Notes under the pieces: model-generated | What the model saw: only the letters and a program-made list of their open reading frames with translations | Databases searched by the model: none | What the model was told of the DNA's origin: nothing | In this document: positions 22,160 to 33,303 of the stretch, piece by piece | Position numbering within the stretch: position 1 is the first letter of the stretch | Layout of the letters: each line of letters begins with the position of its first letter | Origin: Tamarix chinensis | Lineage: Eukaryota; Streptophyta; Magnoliopsida; Caryophyllales; Tamaricaceae | Reading direction: 5' to 3' | NCBI GenBank assembly: GCA_030549775.1 | Contig: CM060177.1 | Location: 29,190,014 to 29,254,013 of the forward strand | DNA: 64,000 nucleotides | Translations under genes and position numbers: made by a program

Positions 22160-22495
22160 GGCCTTGTTTGGTAGTTCATGGATAGCTACTGATTCGTTGA
22201 TTTGACTAGAAAATAATATTAGTTATTTATATAAAGGTGTTTAATAATATTGGTTGATAAGAGTAGTTATTTGGAAATTGAGAGTATAAACGGATTTTAA
22301 CAAATCAATTTAAAATAAGCTCATACAAAATGTGCCTGTTTTGAACATTCTTTAGAAAGAATTGTTTTCCATCCTAAATAGAAATTACAAAAAATTCTTT
22401 ATCATATAAGTTAGAGGTTTAATATATATAATCAAATCTCTAGTCTATATTAACAACGCGAAAAGCTCTCCAAATAAGTATTTGCCAAACAAGGC
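22160..22495. mobile_element. MITE with CCTTGTTTGG termini
   Basis: The left end 'ggccttgtttgg' (22160-22171) is mirrored by 'gccaaacaaggc' (22484-22495), enclosing 336 bp of AT-rich noncoding DNA. Such termini are common in plant hAT- or Tourist-type MITEs. The flanks 'tcatatt' and 'aattaat' do not give a clear target duplication, so the superfamily stays open. Confidence 0.6.
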
Positions 22496-23379
22496 AATTA
22501 ATTTGGAACATTATTATATCCGGGGTCATTCCTAGATTTTATGAGGCATGGGTCAAGGAAAGAAATAAGCCCCCTTTTTTCTTTAAACGTCTTTTATTTT
22601 ACATATAATATATTTATACATGCATGTATGTTTGTAAATATACACGTATTATTTGAACATATTGGCCATTATATTATTAAAATAATGTAGTCATTCTCTA
22701 AAAAATTATATATTGTTTGAGTTTATCACTAAAAACGTACTAGAATTTAAAATAAAAAGAGATAGGAACACAAACATACAATAAATTAAAACATATGTCG
22801 ATGAGTGAAATTTTTTAACTGGTTTTATGGAGTTGAAAGTTAAAGAGTCAGGTCTTATGGTGTCGAAAGTTAAAAGATATATATAGTTGTACTAATTGGG
22901 AAGAGACAACATACCTTTTGTTTGGTACAAATGAAGTGAAAATGTCAAATAAAAGTCATGCCTTTTTTTTTCTGTCTCATTCCCTATTGATTTTCGAAAG
23001 GAACTGCTTATTAAGTTATGCTTCTATAAGTAGCACTTTCTTTCTTAATTTTTTTTTCCTTGCATAAAAAAAAGAAGTAAAATAACTTCCTCTTCTAGCT
23101 ACTTCCTTCAAACATACCAAAAAAAAATATATGAGATCTTCAACCATTTATTTTCTAAATGATTAGTTGCTAAAAGTTCTACTTCCTTAGTTAGCAACCT
23201 TATGGGATACCAAATCAGATTGTAATCGAATAAGAGTGGAGTATTTAATGATGATGAAGTAAATTTGAAGTGGTATCTCTACTTTTATAATAACGGATGA
23301 ATTTTAAATTTTCTAAATTTTCACTTTTTTATTTATAGATTTTTTCTTCCTTTTACTGCATGAATAAGTATAAATAGCT
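22496..23379. other. Unrecognised AT-rich DNA
   Basis: About 880 bp with poly-A and poly-T runs. I find no domain, terminal repeat or match to other parts of the window. Confidence 0.4.
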
Positions 23380-23742
23380 AGGATTTAAATTATCGGTAAT
23401 AAGGAAAAGTTGGTCAGTAATATGTATTACCGATGATATTTGATCTGTATTTAATCGTCAGTATAAGTGGGTCGATAATAAGCATATTACTAATTATTTA
23501 ATTATCATCAGTAATAAGGTGTGAAACCGACGATTTGTTCGTTGGAGTTCATCTTATTACCGTCGATTAAAAATAATAAGGAAAAAATGATTACTGCTTA
23601 TTACCTATGATAATTATTTTTTTATTCAAATAATATTTTGTATTAAAAACCTTTTTACCGATAATTATCATAAGTAATTTTATTTTTAAAATATTAAATA
23701 AAATCAAAAATAAGGTTTTGAAAATATTTCCTAAATAACATT
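23380..23742 (-). repeat. CACTA-1 3' subterminal region
   Basis: Dense short repeats around 'taccgatgata', 'taccgtcgatta', 'atcggtaataagg' and 'tacctatgataatta' on both strands, the usual subterminal pattern of CACTA/En-Spm elements. The word ACCGATGATA also occurs at the opposite end of the element near 37650. I could not find a CACTA terminus here, so this end may be deleted or decayed. Confidence 0.6.
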
Positions 23743-24045
23743 TTAAAAACGAATGTTGTTATAAAAAAGTAATTTACAAAACAAACATATTATTATTACA
23801 TTTGACTTGTTAATACTAGCATAAAACCTAAAAACCATTTTCTCATCTTCATCATCTTCATCTTGATAAGATGGTGGAAGCGAATGACCTTGAGCCCATG
23901 TAGCCATAAACGCTCTCATTTGTCTTAATTCTTCATCTTGATGCTCAAACATTGCTTGTAGTCGAGCTATAATATCGGTCATTTGTTTTTGGTTTTCATC
24001 TATTTGATATTTTCATTGTTGTTATTGTAGTAGATTAGTGTGCAT
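23743..24045 (-). pseudogene. CACTA-1 second ORF, C-terminus (Transposase_24 type)
   Basis: Minus-strand reading enters at 24045 as 'MHTNLLQ', passes two stops in a Gln-rich stretch, and continues as 'MTDIIARLQAMFEHQDEELRQ' to the acidic tail 'SYQDEDDEDE'. A Gln-rich linker, short coiled coil and acidic end are typical of the second protein of plant CACTA transposons (Ptta/En/Spm, Transposase_24). Its upstream half lies at 34731-34930, beyond the Athila insertion. Fusing the two sides across one TGCAT gives 'TYRMSWMHTNLLQ' in one frame. Confidence 0.75.
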
Positions 24046-24096
24046 TGATGGGCCAAATCCGCAAGTGCATAGACTCATTGTAGCACGTCAAGTTTT

Positions 24097-24114
24097 TGGC
24101 GTCGTTGCTGGGGA
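24097..24114 (+). promoter_or_regulatory. Primer-binding site for tRNA-Asp
   Basis: 'tggcgtcgttgctgggga' differs by two transitions from the 3' end complement of plant tRNA-Asp used by Athila-group elements. It starts minus-strand DNA synthesis. It sits only four bases after the 47-bp left terminal repeat, whereas a complete 5' LTR would be over 1 kb. Confidence 0.85.
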
Positions 24115-24389
24115 CTTTGGCATTGTTAATATTAACTCTTTTTATTGGTTGATTAGGCTACACATTTTATTTTATTTTTCATTCTATGTTTGACTTTTTC
24201 CTCTATTTTCTTATGTAGGCACCATTGCATGCCTCGATTCCAACATCTTGGAGAACCGATAAAGTATAATCTTAAGATCGAAAGGGTATTGCGAGGTATC
24301 AAGAAGTGGGTATGAGAAACACAAAAAAATTGGAATAGCAATACCACCATGGTAAACTAAGAAAATACAGGCTACCTAGATTAATCTTT

Positions 24390-25640
24390 GAATGAGTTTG
24401 CTTCATCAACATCTCATGGAATACACTCGAGCATCACCTGGCCAAATATAGCTGCCAAAAATTTCGAGCTAAAGCCTTCGCTTCTTTTCATGGTCTAGTA
24501 GAACCAATTTGGTGGTATGCCAACAGAAGATCCTAATTTATACATCTCAATCTTCTTGAAGTACCTATCATCCTAAGGTTGTTCCCTTTCTCATTATAGG
24601 ACAAGGTAATAGCATGGTTGCAATCTCTTCAATTAACCTCCATCACTACATGTGACCAACTCTCATAGGCATTCCTTGCTAAGTATTTCCCTACAAGCAA
24701 GATGACTCAATTGAGGAATCAGATAACAATGTTTACAAGAAGGAAGAAGAATCATTATATGAAGCTTGGGAGAGGTACAATGACTTTTTGAGGATGTGTC
24801 AACACCATAGATTGGAAGACTTGTTGATTGTCCACACTTTCTACAATGGTCTTCGCTACAACACTAGGATGACTATTGATGTTGCAATTGGTAGCGTTGT
24901 GATGAATAATAGTGTGTGAGAGGCACGATAACTCCTCGAAGATATGGCCTATAATCACTTTCAGTGGTTAGGTGAAAGTAGGAGGTATGATGTTGATGCA
25001 CTAGATCACCTTGTATCTAAGGTAGATACTCTATTCCAAATATTTGTCAAATTAAGTATTAATGTCTTAGCATCTCATATTAATCAAGCATAATGTGAAA
25101 TATGTGGCATCATAGGTCATACTACATTAGAGTGTCAAGTTTGAACTTCTATTTCCCGTGATTTGAGTGTCAATGATCATGCTAACTATGTGAATAATTT
25201 TTATAAAAAAAAGGGACCTTTCCAACACTTATAACCTCGAGTGGAGGAATCATCTGAAATTGTCTTATGGAAATTCTCCCCAATATCCTATTCCCCGGTC
25301 TAATTATGTTCCACTAGGATTTTGGAGTAAAATGCCTCCCTATCCCCTGCCTAAAAATCTATTTTTGAAATATTGATGGAAAACTTTATGATGGCTCAAG
25401 TAAAAAAAAATGAGGAGTTTAAAAGGCAAACAGATGAGTTTAAACATCAAAATAACAACATGAGTGATGCCATTAAGAATCTAGCTTCTAAGGTTGACTC
25501 ACTAGCTACACACAATAAGATGTTAGAGAACCATATAGCTCAAGTTTCCCAACAAGCTAGCTCATCTTCTAAACCCTTGAGGATATTCCCACGGCAACCT
25601 AAAACAAATCCTAAAAATTAATTTAATACCATCACATTAA
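24390..25640 (+). pseudogene. Athila gag
   Basis: Capsid/nucleocapsid polyprotein remnant. Recognisable blocks in shifting frames are 'NFELKPSLL' (24465), 'FGGMPTEDPNLYISIFL' (about 24508-24560), 'YEAWERY' (about 24760), 'HTFYNGL' (about 24835) and 'RMTIDVAIG' (about 24868). An intact CCHC zinc knuckle 'CEICGIIGHTTLEC' lies at 25094-25135. The C-terminal part from 25373 has a Lys/Gln-rich coiled coil, then 'FNTITLRSGKE' near 25622. At least five stops or shifts are present. Confidence 0.85.
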
Positions 25641-25659
25641 GGAGTGGGAAGGAGATATA

Positions 25660-26700
25660 AGGACCTAAGATGATGGGTGGTGATAAGAGTTTAGGCAATG
25701 ATATTGAGTACCCCATAATTAATGAGGAGAAAACTAATAAGAGAATGGAAAAGGTCGAGAAAAATCTTTCATCTACACCTTATAAGCCTCCCCCACCCTT
25801 CCCTCAAAGGTTATCTAAGGCTAAACTTGAAAAGCAATTTGGAAAGTTTTTGGAAATATTGAAAAAGTTTCATATTTTTTTGAAGCAATTTCTCAGATGT
25901 CGTTATATGAAATCTTTTTAAAGGAGATTTTGTCCAACAAGAGAAAACTATAGGATTATGAAATAGTTTCTCTTATAGACAATTGTAGTGATATTATTTA
26001 GAATAAGTTACATCCTAAGTTAAAGGATCCCGATTTATTTTCTATTCCTTGCATTATTAGCAATATTTCTATTAATCATTCCTTGTGTGAATTGGGCACA
26101 AGTGTGAGTATAATGCCATATTCAATGTGAGATAAGTTACAAATGGGAGATTTAAATCCCACCACAATCTCCCTACAATTAGGAGATCGATCGGTCAAAC
26201 ATTTGATAGGTATATCAGAGGATGTACCTATCTATGTTAGTAAGTTTTTCATACCAAATGATTTTGTTATCTTAGAAATTAAGTAAGATTCTCCAATTCC
26301 TGGCATTTTAGGTAGGCCTTTCCTAGTTATAGCTGGAGCTATCATTAATGTTAAAAATGGAAGGCTTTCTTTAAATGTTGGGGATGAGAACGTTGAATTT
26401 GATTTATCTAACGCTATGAAATTTCCTCTAATTGATGATGCTTGTTACACGATTGATTTAATTGATGAAGTGGTAAAAGAAGACCTTGCCAAACGCTTAT
26501 TAAGTGACCCTCTTGAAGATTTTTTGATGAGAAGTGAGATGCCTTGCAATGAAAATCTCAAAATTATTAATATTGCTAAAATATTGGAGGAAAGTCATGT
26601 TTTCCCTCAAGGAAAAGAAAAGGCAGAAGTTATTGAAGTAGAATCGAGCAACCCTACCTTAAAAAAAAGGAGAAAATACCTAAGGTAGAATTGAAACCCC
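25660..26700 (+). pseudogene. Athila protease and adjoining pol N-terminus
   Basis: A proline-rich linker ('PPPPFPQRLSKAKLEKQFGKFLEILKK' region, about 25790-25880) precedes the retropepsin-like domain. The active-site triplet region reads 'ELGTSVSIMP' (26089-26118) where DLG/S is expected. The catalytic Asp is therefore Glu, codon 26089-26091. 'GILGRPFL' near 26305-26328 is the conserved C-terminal G-R-P block. An open tail runs 26416-26688. Stops follow 'SM' and 'EIK'. Confidence 0.8.
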
Positions 26701-26929
26701 TCCCTTTTTCATTAAGGTATAAATTTCTTAACTCTAGCTCTAATTACCCTGTCATTTTGAATGCTAGCCTAAGTAAAGGTGGAAATTGAAAAACTTATTA
26801 GAATTCTTAGGTTGCATAGAAAGGCCATTAGTTATACTAAAGATAATCTTAAAGGAATAAATCCTTCCATATGTATGCATAATATTCTTTCAGAAGAAGG
26901 ATACAAGCCCTCTATTGAACATCAAAGGA

Positions 26930-27029
26930 GATTGAACCCAAACTTGAAATAAGTGGTGAGAAAAGTGGTACTTAAGATACTTAATGCGACATTCATCTAC
27001 CCTATCTCAAATAATGATTGAGTGAGTCA
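26930..27029 (+). pseudogene. Athila RT, N-terminal fragment before the TRIM
   Basis: Reads 'VVLKILNATFIYPISNND' and then a Trp-to-stop change followed by 'VSH'. This is the first RT block of Athila/gypsy pol. It breaks at 27029, where a reverse TRIM LTR starts, and continues at 27337. Confidence 0.8.
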
Positions 27030-27336
27030 TGTTACACCTTGAGTCGATACAACCATGTATGACTACCCTGGAGTGCTTTTGGATCTATAGGCTGGCCCTA
27101 TAGATCAACATGAGTCTTTTCAGTATACTTTTATCCTCACTCGTGCACTTCTTGAGAAATTTTTAGAAAATTTTTGAAAATTCCTAGGAGGGTCATCCAT
27201 CCTAAAAATTTCTTCACGGGTAACATGCTTAACTATGGAGTTCTTAGGAAAAAATCAACAAAAGTATGGTATACCATGCTGATATAATTAGCCAGATCAA
27301 TCCTTATAACACCCCCTCTCAATTTAGGATATTATA
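27030..27336 (-). mobile_element. TRIM solo LTR inside Athila RT (minus strand)
   Basis: A 307-bp TRIM LTR in reverse, from 'tgttacaccttgagtcgata' to 'aatttaggatattata', the inverse of TGTAATACCCCAAATT...GGTGTTACA. Flanks AGTCA (27025-27029) and AGTCT (27337-27341) are a 5-bp target duplication with one change. The RT frame resumes right after it. It is the youngest layer of a three-level nest: CACTA, then Athila, then TRIM. Confidence 0.9.
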
Positions 27337-27426
27337 AGTCTAGTGCAAGTGGTACCTAAAAAGGGTGGAATGACGACCATTAAGAATGACAGAAATGAAT
27401 TGATTCCACTTAAAAGAGGGTCTGAA
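27337..27426 (+). pseudogene. Athila RT, fragment after the TRIM
   Basis: Reads 'VQVVPKKGGMTTIKNDRNELIP', the second RT block of Athila elements. It ends within codons for 'LIP', after which the expected continuation is missing until about 27755. Confidence 0.85.
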
Positions 27427-27754
27427 TTTATACCTACTTTCCAAGAAAAATAATCTATTATAAATGAAGGTAGAACTGAGTTCAAAAAAATACCACCTAA
27501 AAAGAGCCTCCAACAAACTAGTACAGCTACAATCAGTTCCTAAAAGAAATCTTAGGGGAAACTCAAGTTGCAAACAAGATAGATAACATCGGTAAGGGTT
27601 GAGATGAGATCACAGGCCTTAAGCGGCTAAAAAGGAAAGAAAGCTCATCAGATAGACCGCCTCTTGTAGCTGTCTTGAATGAATATGAATATAGTCTTTC
27701 TTCTCATTTCTATTAACGCATTTGACTTTGAAGTTAGAATTTTCATTTCCCCCA
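27427..27754. other. Unidentified 330-bp insert in the Athila RT
   Basis: Sequence between 'NELIP' and 'MGWKMCIDFRKL' does not belong in the RT and matches nothing else I recognise in the window. It has no obvious terminal inverted repeats, TRIM termini or poly(A). It could be an insertion, filler DNA from break repair, or a rearrangement. The junction bases are approximate. Confidence 0.55.
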
Positions 27755-28430
27755 GTGTAATGTCATGGGTTGGAAAATGTGCATAGATTTTAGAAAATTA
27801 CATGGGATCACCCGAAAGGATCATTTTCCCCTACCATTTATCGATTAAATGCTAGAAAAGTTAGCTCGACATTCTTATTTCTATTACTTGGATGGGTATT
27901 TGGGATTTTTCCAAATCCCCATTCACACAGCCGACCAAGAGAAGACTACAGTTACATGTCCATATGGCACCTTTGCTTATCAAAGGATGCCATTTGGCTT
28001 ATGTAATGCCCCCACCACCTTTCAACAATGCATGATGCCCATCTTTTCTAATTTTATTGAAGACATAATGCATGTTTTTATGGATGATATTTTGATTTAT
28101 TGTACTACCTTTAACCATTGTTTAAGCAATATTTCTAGGGCATTAGAAAGGTACAAGGAGGTGAATCTTGTTCTCAATTGGGAGAAGTGTCATTTTATGG
28201 TACAAGAATAAATTGTTATTGGTCACTTAGTCTATAGTCAGGGCATTGCGATAGATAAAGCAAAGATTAATATTATTGAAAAGATGTCATCCCCAACTTC
28301 TATTAGAGGCGTTTGAAGTTTCTTAGTTCACATTAGTTGCTATCAGCGATTCATTAATGATTTTTCAAAAATTGCTAAACCTTTAACATAATTGCTTATC
28401 AAAGATCCGCCTTTCTTATTGTTATGCTTT
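27755..28430 (+). pseudogene. Athila reverse transcriptase core
   Basis: RNA-dependent DNA polymerase domain. It shows 'WKMCIDFRKL' (27762), 'KDHFPLPFID' (27820), 'YYLDGYLGFFQIPI', 'CPYGTFAYQRMPFGLCNAP' and the catalytic 'FMDDILIY' (about 28077-28100), in which both Asp residues are intact. 'LVLNWEKCHFMVQE' follows, then a stop at 28209, then the connection 'GIAIDKAKINIIEKM'. Stops at 27847 and 28209 and further changes downstream disable it. Confidence 0.9.
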
Positions 28431-28439
28431 TAATAGGTT

Positions 28440-28870
28440 AAAAGAGGCATTGACAGCTTCCCCAATGATATATCCTCTTGATTGGAGTATTCCATTTGAG
28501 GTGATGAGTGATGCAAGTGATTATGCAGTGGGAGAGGTCCTTGGACAGAGAAAAGATGAAAAGGTTTATGCAATTTACTATGCAAGTCGAACTCTTGATG
28601 ATGCTAAAGTAAATTATGCTACAACAGAGAAAGAGATCTTGGTAGTGGCATTTGTACTATATAAATATCAATTGTACTTATTAGGATTGAAGATTATAGT
28701 TTTCATTGACCATGTAGCCCTTAAGTATGTGTTGACCAAGAAGGATTCAAAGCCACACATGATTAGGTCAATCATTTTACTCCAATAGTTTGACCTTAAA
28801 ATTTGGGATAAGAAAGATACAAAAAATTATGTGGTTGATCATCTCCCCAGGTTAAGGTAAGACATGGATA
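28440..28870 (+). pseudogene. Athila RNase H
   Basis: Degrades the RNA strand of the hybrid during replication. Visible blocks are 'MSDASDYAVGEVLGQRKD' with the first catalytic Asp (28505-28555), 'AIYYASRTLDDAKVNYATTEKE' with the Glu block, 'VFIDHVALKYVL', and 'NYVVDHLPRL' after a stop at 28786-28788. Residues 1-112 of the frame are open. The frame ends in a second stop near 28858. Confidence 0.85.
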
Positions 28871-29089
28871 GAATTTAAGGGGATGACATTCCTTTTGATG
28901 ATTCGTTTTTGAATGGAAAATTTTTAGCATTCATAAACTTGTCAGCCCTATGGTTAGTAGCTTTTGTAAACTATATAGTATGTGGGGGTAATGTCACCAG
29001 ACTTATCTTATCAAAAAAAGAAAGAAGAAGAAGAAGTTGCTATTATATGTTAAGCATTATTATTAGGATGAGCCTTATCTCTGAAATAA

Positions 29090-30140
29090 ATGTGCAGGTG
29101 AAGTTTACAAAAGATGTATGCCTAAAGAAGAAATTGAATTTTCATATCTCATTATCATTCTTTACCTTATGGGGTTTTATGATGGCACTTCAAAGACAAC
29201 TTTAAAAATTCTCCAAGTTGTTTTTTATTGGCCCAACCTCTTCAAGGATGTTAAACAATATGTTATATCATGTGATCAATATCAGAGGATGGGTAATATG
29301 TCAGGAAGAAATTAAATGCCTTCTAATAACATCTTCGAGGTTAAATTATTTGATGTTTGGGAAATTGACTTCATAAAACCCTTTCCATCAACATACAACA
29401 AGAAATATATTCTAGTTGCGGTAGATTATGTCTCCAAATGGGCAGAGGTAGTGACATCTCCCACCAACGATGCAAAGGTTTTAGTTCAACTTTTCCAAAA
29501 GGTTATATTTCTGAGGTTTGGTATTCCTAGAGTAGTTATTCGTGGTGGTGGTTCTCATTTCATTAGTTGACTTTTCAGCACAGTTTTGAAGAAGTATGGT
29601 ATTACTCATAAGATGGTCACATTGTACCATCCCCAGATGAGTGGACAAGTAAAAATTACTAATCATGAGATAAAGGGGACACTTGAGAAAATAATGGCTC
29701 ACACATGAAAATATTGGTCAATGAAGTTGAATAATGCTTTATGGGCCTACCAAACTACTTATAAGACACCAATTGGAATGACATCTTTTCGGTTGGTACA
29801 TGAAAAACACTATCATTTGCCCATTGAAGTTGAATAACATACATTTTAGGAGGAAGCCTATGAGAATGCACAAATATATAATGAGAGAACTAAGAGATGG
29901 CATGACAAACATATTACCCAAAGGTAGTTTCAAGAAGGAGATTTAGTGTTCCTTTTCAACTCTCGTCTTAAGCCTTTACTGGGTAAGCTTTATTTTAGGT
30001 GGTTGGGTCGTTCTATATCCATAAGGTCTATCAATTTGGAGATATTGATATTTGGAGTGAGTCCACGAGAACCTTAAATGTCAATGGGTAGAGGTTAAAA
30101 CATTATGCAACAAGTTCCCTGATCAAGAAGATGGGAATTC
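29090..30140 (+). pseudogene. Athila integrase
   Basis: Zinc-binding remnant and DDE core in broken frames: 'FYWPNLFKDVKQYV' and a CDQYQR half-site (about 29225-29290), then 'ELFDVW'-type block and 'WEIDF' with the first catalytic Asp (29367-29369). The second Asp is Gly in 'VIRGGGSHF' (29544-29546). The catalytic Glu is Lys in 'SGQVKITN' (29652-29654). 'NNALWAYQTTYKTPIGM', 'NERTKRWHDKHI' and 'GDLVLFFNSRLK' complete the C-terminal part. Two of three catalytic residues are lost. Confidence 0.9.
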
Positions 30141-31179
30141 TTACCCTTCCCGATCCAATATAATCTCGACCATAAAAGCGGTCAAGCTCATTACCATTAA
30201 ACAAGCATTTTTTTCCTTTTTCTTTTCTCTCTTTCCTTTTATTAGTTCTTTATTTTGACTGTTTGATTTTGCATTGTTTTATTTTTATTTTTAGACATGT
30301 GACACCGCGATTATTCATTGATGTGTTGGAGAATCTGAAAAGAAAAGAGACAACAAGGTGTTTCAGATTAAAAAAAAAATTAGAAGATTGGAGCTCTCTG
30401 AGTGCAACACGCCATGGTAGTGTTATACTACACAGTCCTATCAAAATATAGGAAAAATTTGTCTCTATGGGTTTGAAACAGCTAAGTTGTTTTTCCTTAC
30501 ATAGTTGTGTTGGCCTAAAGGTTTAAAAAAAAATTACCTGAGCACGAGCATGCTTATTACCAAATCTCCTCGCCCATTCCAACCTCATCCCTCTTATCTT
30601 TCCCTTCATAACCCTAACACCTCCACACTATCATTTCCCATCCATCATTGTGCCACTATCTCTACTCCACCACCCCTCACCTCTTCAACAACACATCTCC
30701 TTCCTACCTCACAATCTATTGCACCCACCCTACATCACTGCCCGTTGCGCCACCGTTGCAACCGCACCATATCACAACCCGCATAGCTACCATTGTTTAC
30801 GTAGTATCCACTGGTGTCCTTGCATAAAATCCACAGCAAATAGCATTTTCTTTATTCCAAATCTGGTTTTTGGTTATTAAAATCTATAACTCTACCTCCT
30901 CTACTATTATTTTGATTTCTACTTATCAATCGTTTCATATATTTTCTAATTGACACTTATTTTTTAGAATTGGATCTTTGGGCTCACAATGAACCCATAA
31001 TTTTTATCATTCCATGCTTATCAACTACATTTTTGAATAAATTGTTAGGCTTAACATAGCTATTTTGGTGTGTTCTTGCCTCTTATTGCTCTGTTTTAAT
31101 TTCGTTTTGTGAAGACTCCAAGTGCTTATTTGACCACTAATTCATGGTTCTAAGGCACTTATTTGACCACTGATTCATG
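30141..31179 (+). other. Spacer between pol and the ATHILA-type ORF
   Basis: About 1 kb without a conserved domain. A pyrimidine-rich stretch (30560-30780) gives short Ser/Pro/Thr-rich frames. A 35-bp phrase containing 'gcacttatttgaccactgattcatggcttctaagcac' in shorter form is tandemly doubled near 31128-31192. Similar spacers separate integrase and the env-position ORF in Athila elements. Confidence 0.5.
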
Positions 31180-32480
31180 GCTTCTAAGCACTAAAAGGAT
31201 AGCATTGCCTCAACTTCTCATCCCACAAGGCTATCCCATACTCGTGTAACAAGAAATCATCCTCCATCTCCACTACCAAATAATCCTTCTGGTATTCTCT
31301 TTATACCCGACTCTGATTACAAGTCACTTTACTTAGTTTCTCAACACATGGTCACTAAAAAATTCATTGATGATAATACACTTAATCAATTATATATGAG
31401 AGATAATGTGCATCAATTGCTTAGCAAGATTAGGTGGACTGACTTTGTAGGGATGAGTGGGCCTACATATTGGCATTTGACATTAGAATTTTTAAGTTCT
31501 GTTACAGTTATATCTAGTGACTTTCGGCTGGGGATAATATTTAATTTTGGTTTCTTTAATTATAATTATGCTCTCACTCACTTGAGTTCATTTCCCTATT
31601 CCGCCTAACTGAGTGCGGAGTTCGGCAACCACTCATAGATTGGAATGCTATGATTTTATGGAGGAAAACCTCCCATGAGGGAGGTAACCCTATTCTATAT
31701 GATCCATCTGAAAACAAAGTCTCTAGAATGTATAATCCCATCTTTTGCTATTTATAGACGCTTATGGCTAACATCGTCTTCGGTCAGGGAGAGAGCTTTG
31801 GTGTGTATCGTGATTCTAAGGTCTTCGATTTGCATTGTATGGTCAATCGCATTGTGGTGGATGTTGGGTTTTTCTTGGCTAAAAAATTTGAAAATTAGTC
31901 AAAGTTAGTACCGGTGATATTATAATGGGAGGTTTAATCACTCTCCCGACTAATTACATGGGCCTCAACTTCACTAATCTACCCATTGAGCCGATTATCG
32001 CTCAAGTTGACATAGATTATTATAGTGCTATCAATCTTATTACTAATATCGATAATGTCTTCTGGTTGACCTATAGAGAGCATACCATATTTCCCCTTCC
32101 TAATCCCAACCACATCACCATTAACAGGCACGTGAATTGGGAGCCACCAATAAGTGACTTACATACTCTACAACATACCTAGCCCCCACCAGACCCTCTC
32201 ACGCAACCTGTCCAACCCCATTTCTCTATTGGTGCCTCCTCTTCCACTGCCCCATTGATTCAAACCTTCATCTTGAGACCTTAGAGTAGGGGAAGAGTCA
32301 AATAAATAAATCCAAATGCCCGTTACGCACTAATTACGATGTTCATTTTGATGAAATTCAATCATACTTGGATGGGTTCCACAACACCACTGCTGAGATG
32401 CATACAATGCTGCAAGATATGTATAATTGGAATCTTGGTTAGGAATACCCCCCACCTCCACCACCACCATAGTTAGCGGT
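31180..32480 (+). pseudogene. ATHILA-type env-position ORF
   Basis: The third gene of Athila-group elements, of unproven function, carrying the Pfam ATHILA ORF-1 type domain. Recognisable parts are 'LSKIRWTDFVGMSGPTYW' then 'TLEFLSS' (about 31415-31500), an 'FNFGFFNYNYALTHL' block, a His/Asp-containing 'DLHCMVNRIVVDVGFFLA' reading near 31828-31880, and 'GGLITLPTNYMGLNFTNLPI' at 31928-31990. It ends with a short coiled stretch and 'EYPPPPPP' near 32450. At least three frameshifts are needed to read it through. Confidence 0.75.
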
Positions 32481-33289
32481 ATGTCTTTTCCATTCCCTTC
32501 TTTTACTCTTTTAACACAATGGGGACAATGTGTCAACCAGGCATGAGGGGATGTGTCACTTGTTTTGCATTTTTTTAATGTTGAGTGTTGTTTATGTTAT
32601 TTTTCTATCTTTTTATGCTTTTCTATTTCATTATTTGGGTAATATTTGGTTTATTTATATTTTAAATTTTTTTCTATTTTTTGTCCCTTATTCCAAAAAA
32701 GAAAAACACATGCATATCTAAGTTTGCTTGCCTTAAAATTAAATCAGGAATCTCTATTCTACATCTAATTGGTCAAGGTGTTATCTGTGAGATTTTTTTT
32801 CCTTTCACTTTGGCTCTAAACTAAACTGAGTATTTGGCACCGCACCCTTAGAAGTGTGGTTGTCATGTTAGTAGTTGTTATGTATGATATGATTACTTAT
32901 TTTAAAAAATTGAAAGGAAAATGAGTACTCCTTTAAGACCTTGAGTGGAAAAAGGATGAGCAAAGTGCGATTTGATATGTGTCCATCACATGGGGGAGTT
33001 CTAGGGAATCAACTGGAAGAAAAATTATACTAATCCTATTTTCTAACATTGATGAGTCGACTCACTCACTTTCACCAACAAAACACTTACAGATACATCA
33101 TCTCCATGTAAGATGTGAAACATGATTTCTATTTGACTTTGGATTGAGTAAATCACTTATGCATGTGAGTTTAGGTGAATTTGGATGCTTTTGTATTCTC
33201 TCATTTTATTTCCTATCATTTTCTCTATCTTAACCATCCACCTCGACTTGTGTGCCCCAATCATTTTGCTTGAGGACTAGAAATAGTTC
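32481..33289 (+). other. Athila 3' untranslated region
   Basis: About 800 bp between the last ORF and the polypurine tract. It starts 'cttttaacacaatggggacaatgtg', shortened here, a phrase common at the start of Athila 3' UTRs. No coding content. Confidence 0.55.
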
Positions 33290-33303
33290 ATGTATGGGGG
33301 AGT
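33290..33303 (+). promoter_or_regulatory. Athila polypurine tract
   Basis: 'atgtatgggggagt' immediately precedes the LTR start 'tgataaattgg'. A short G-run in this position primes plus-strand DNA in Ty3/gypsy elements. Confidence 0.8.
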
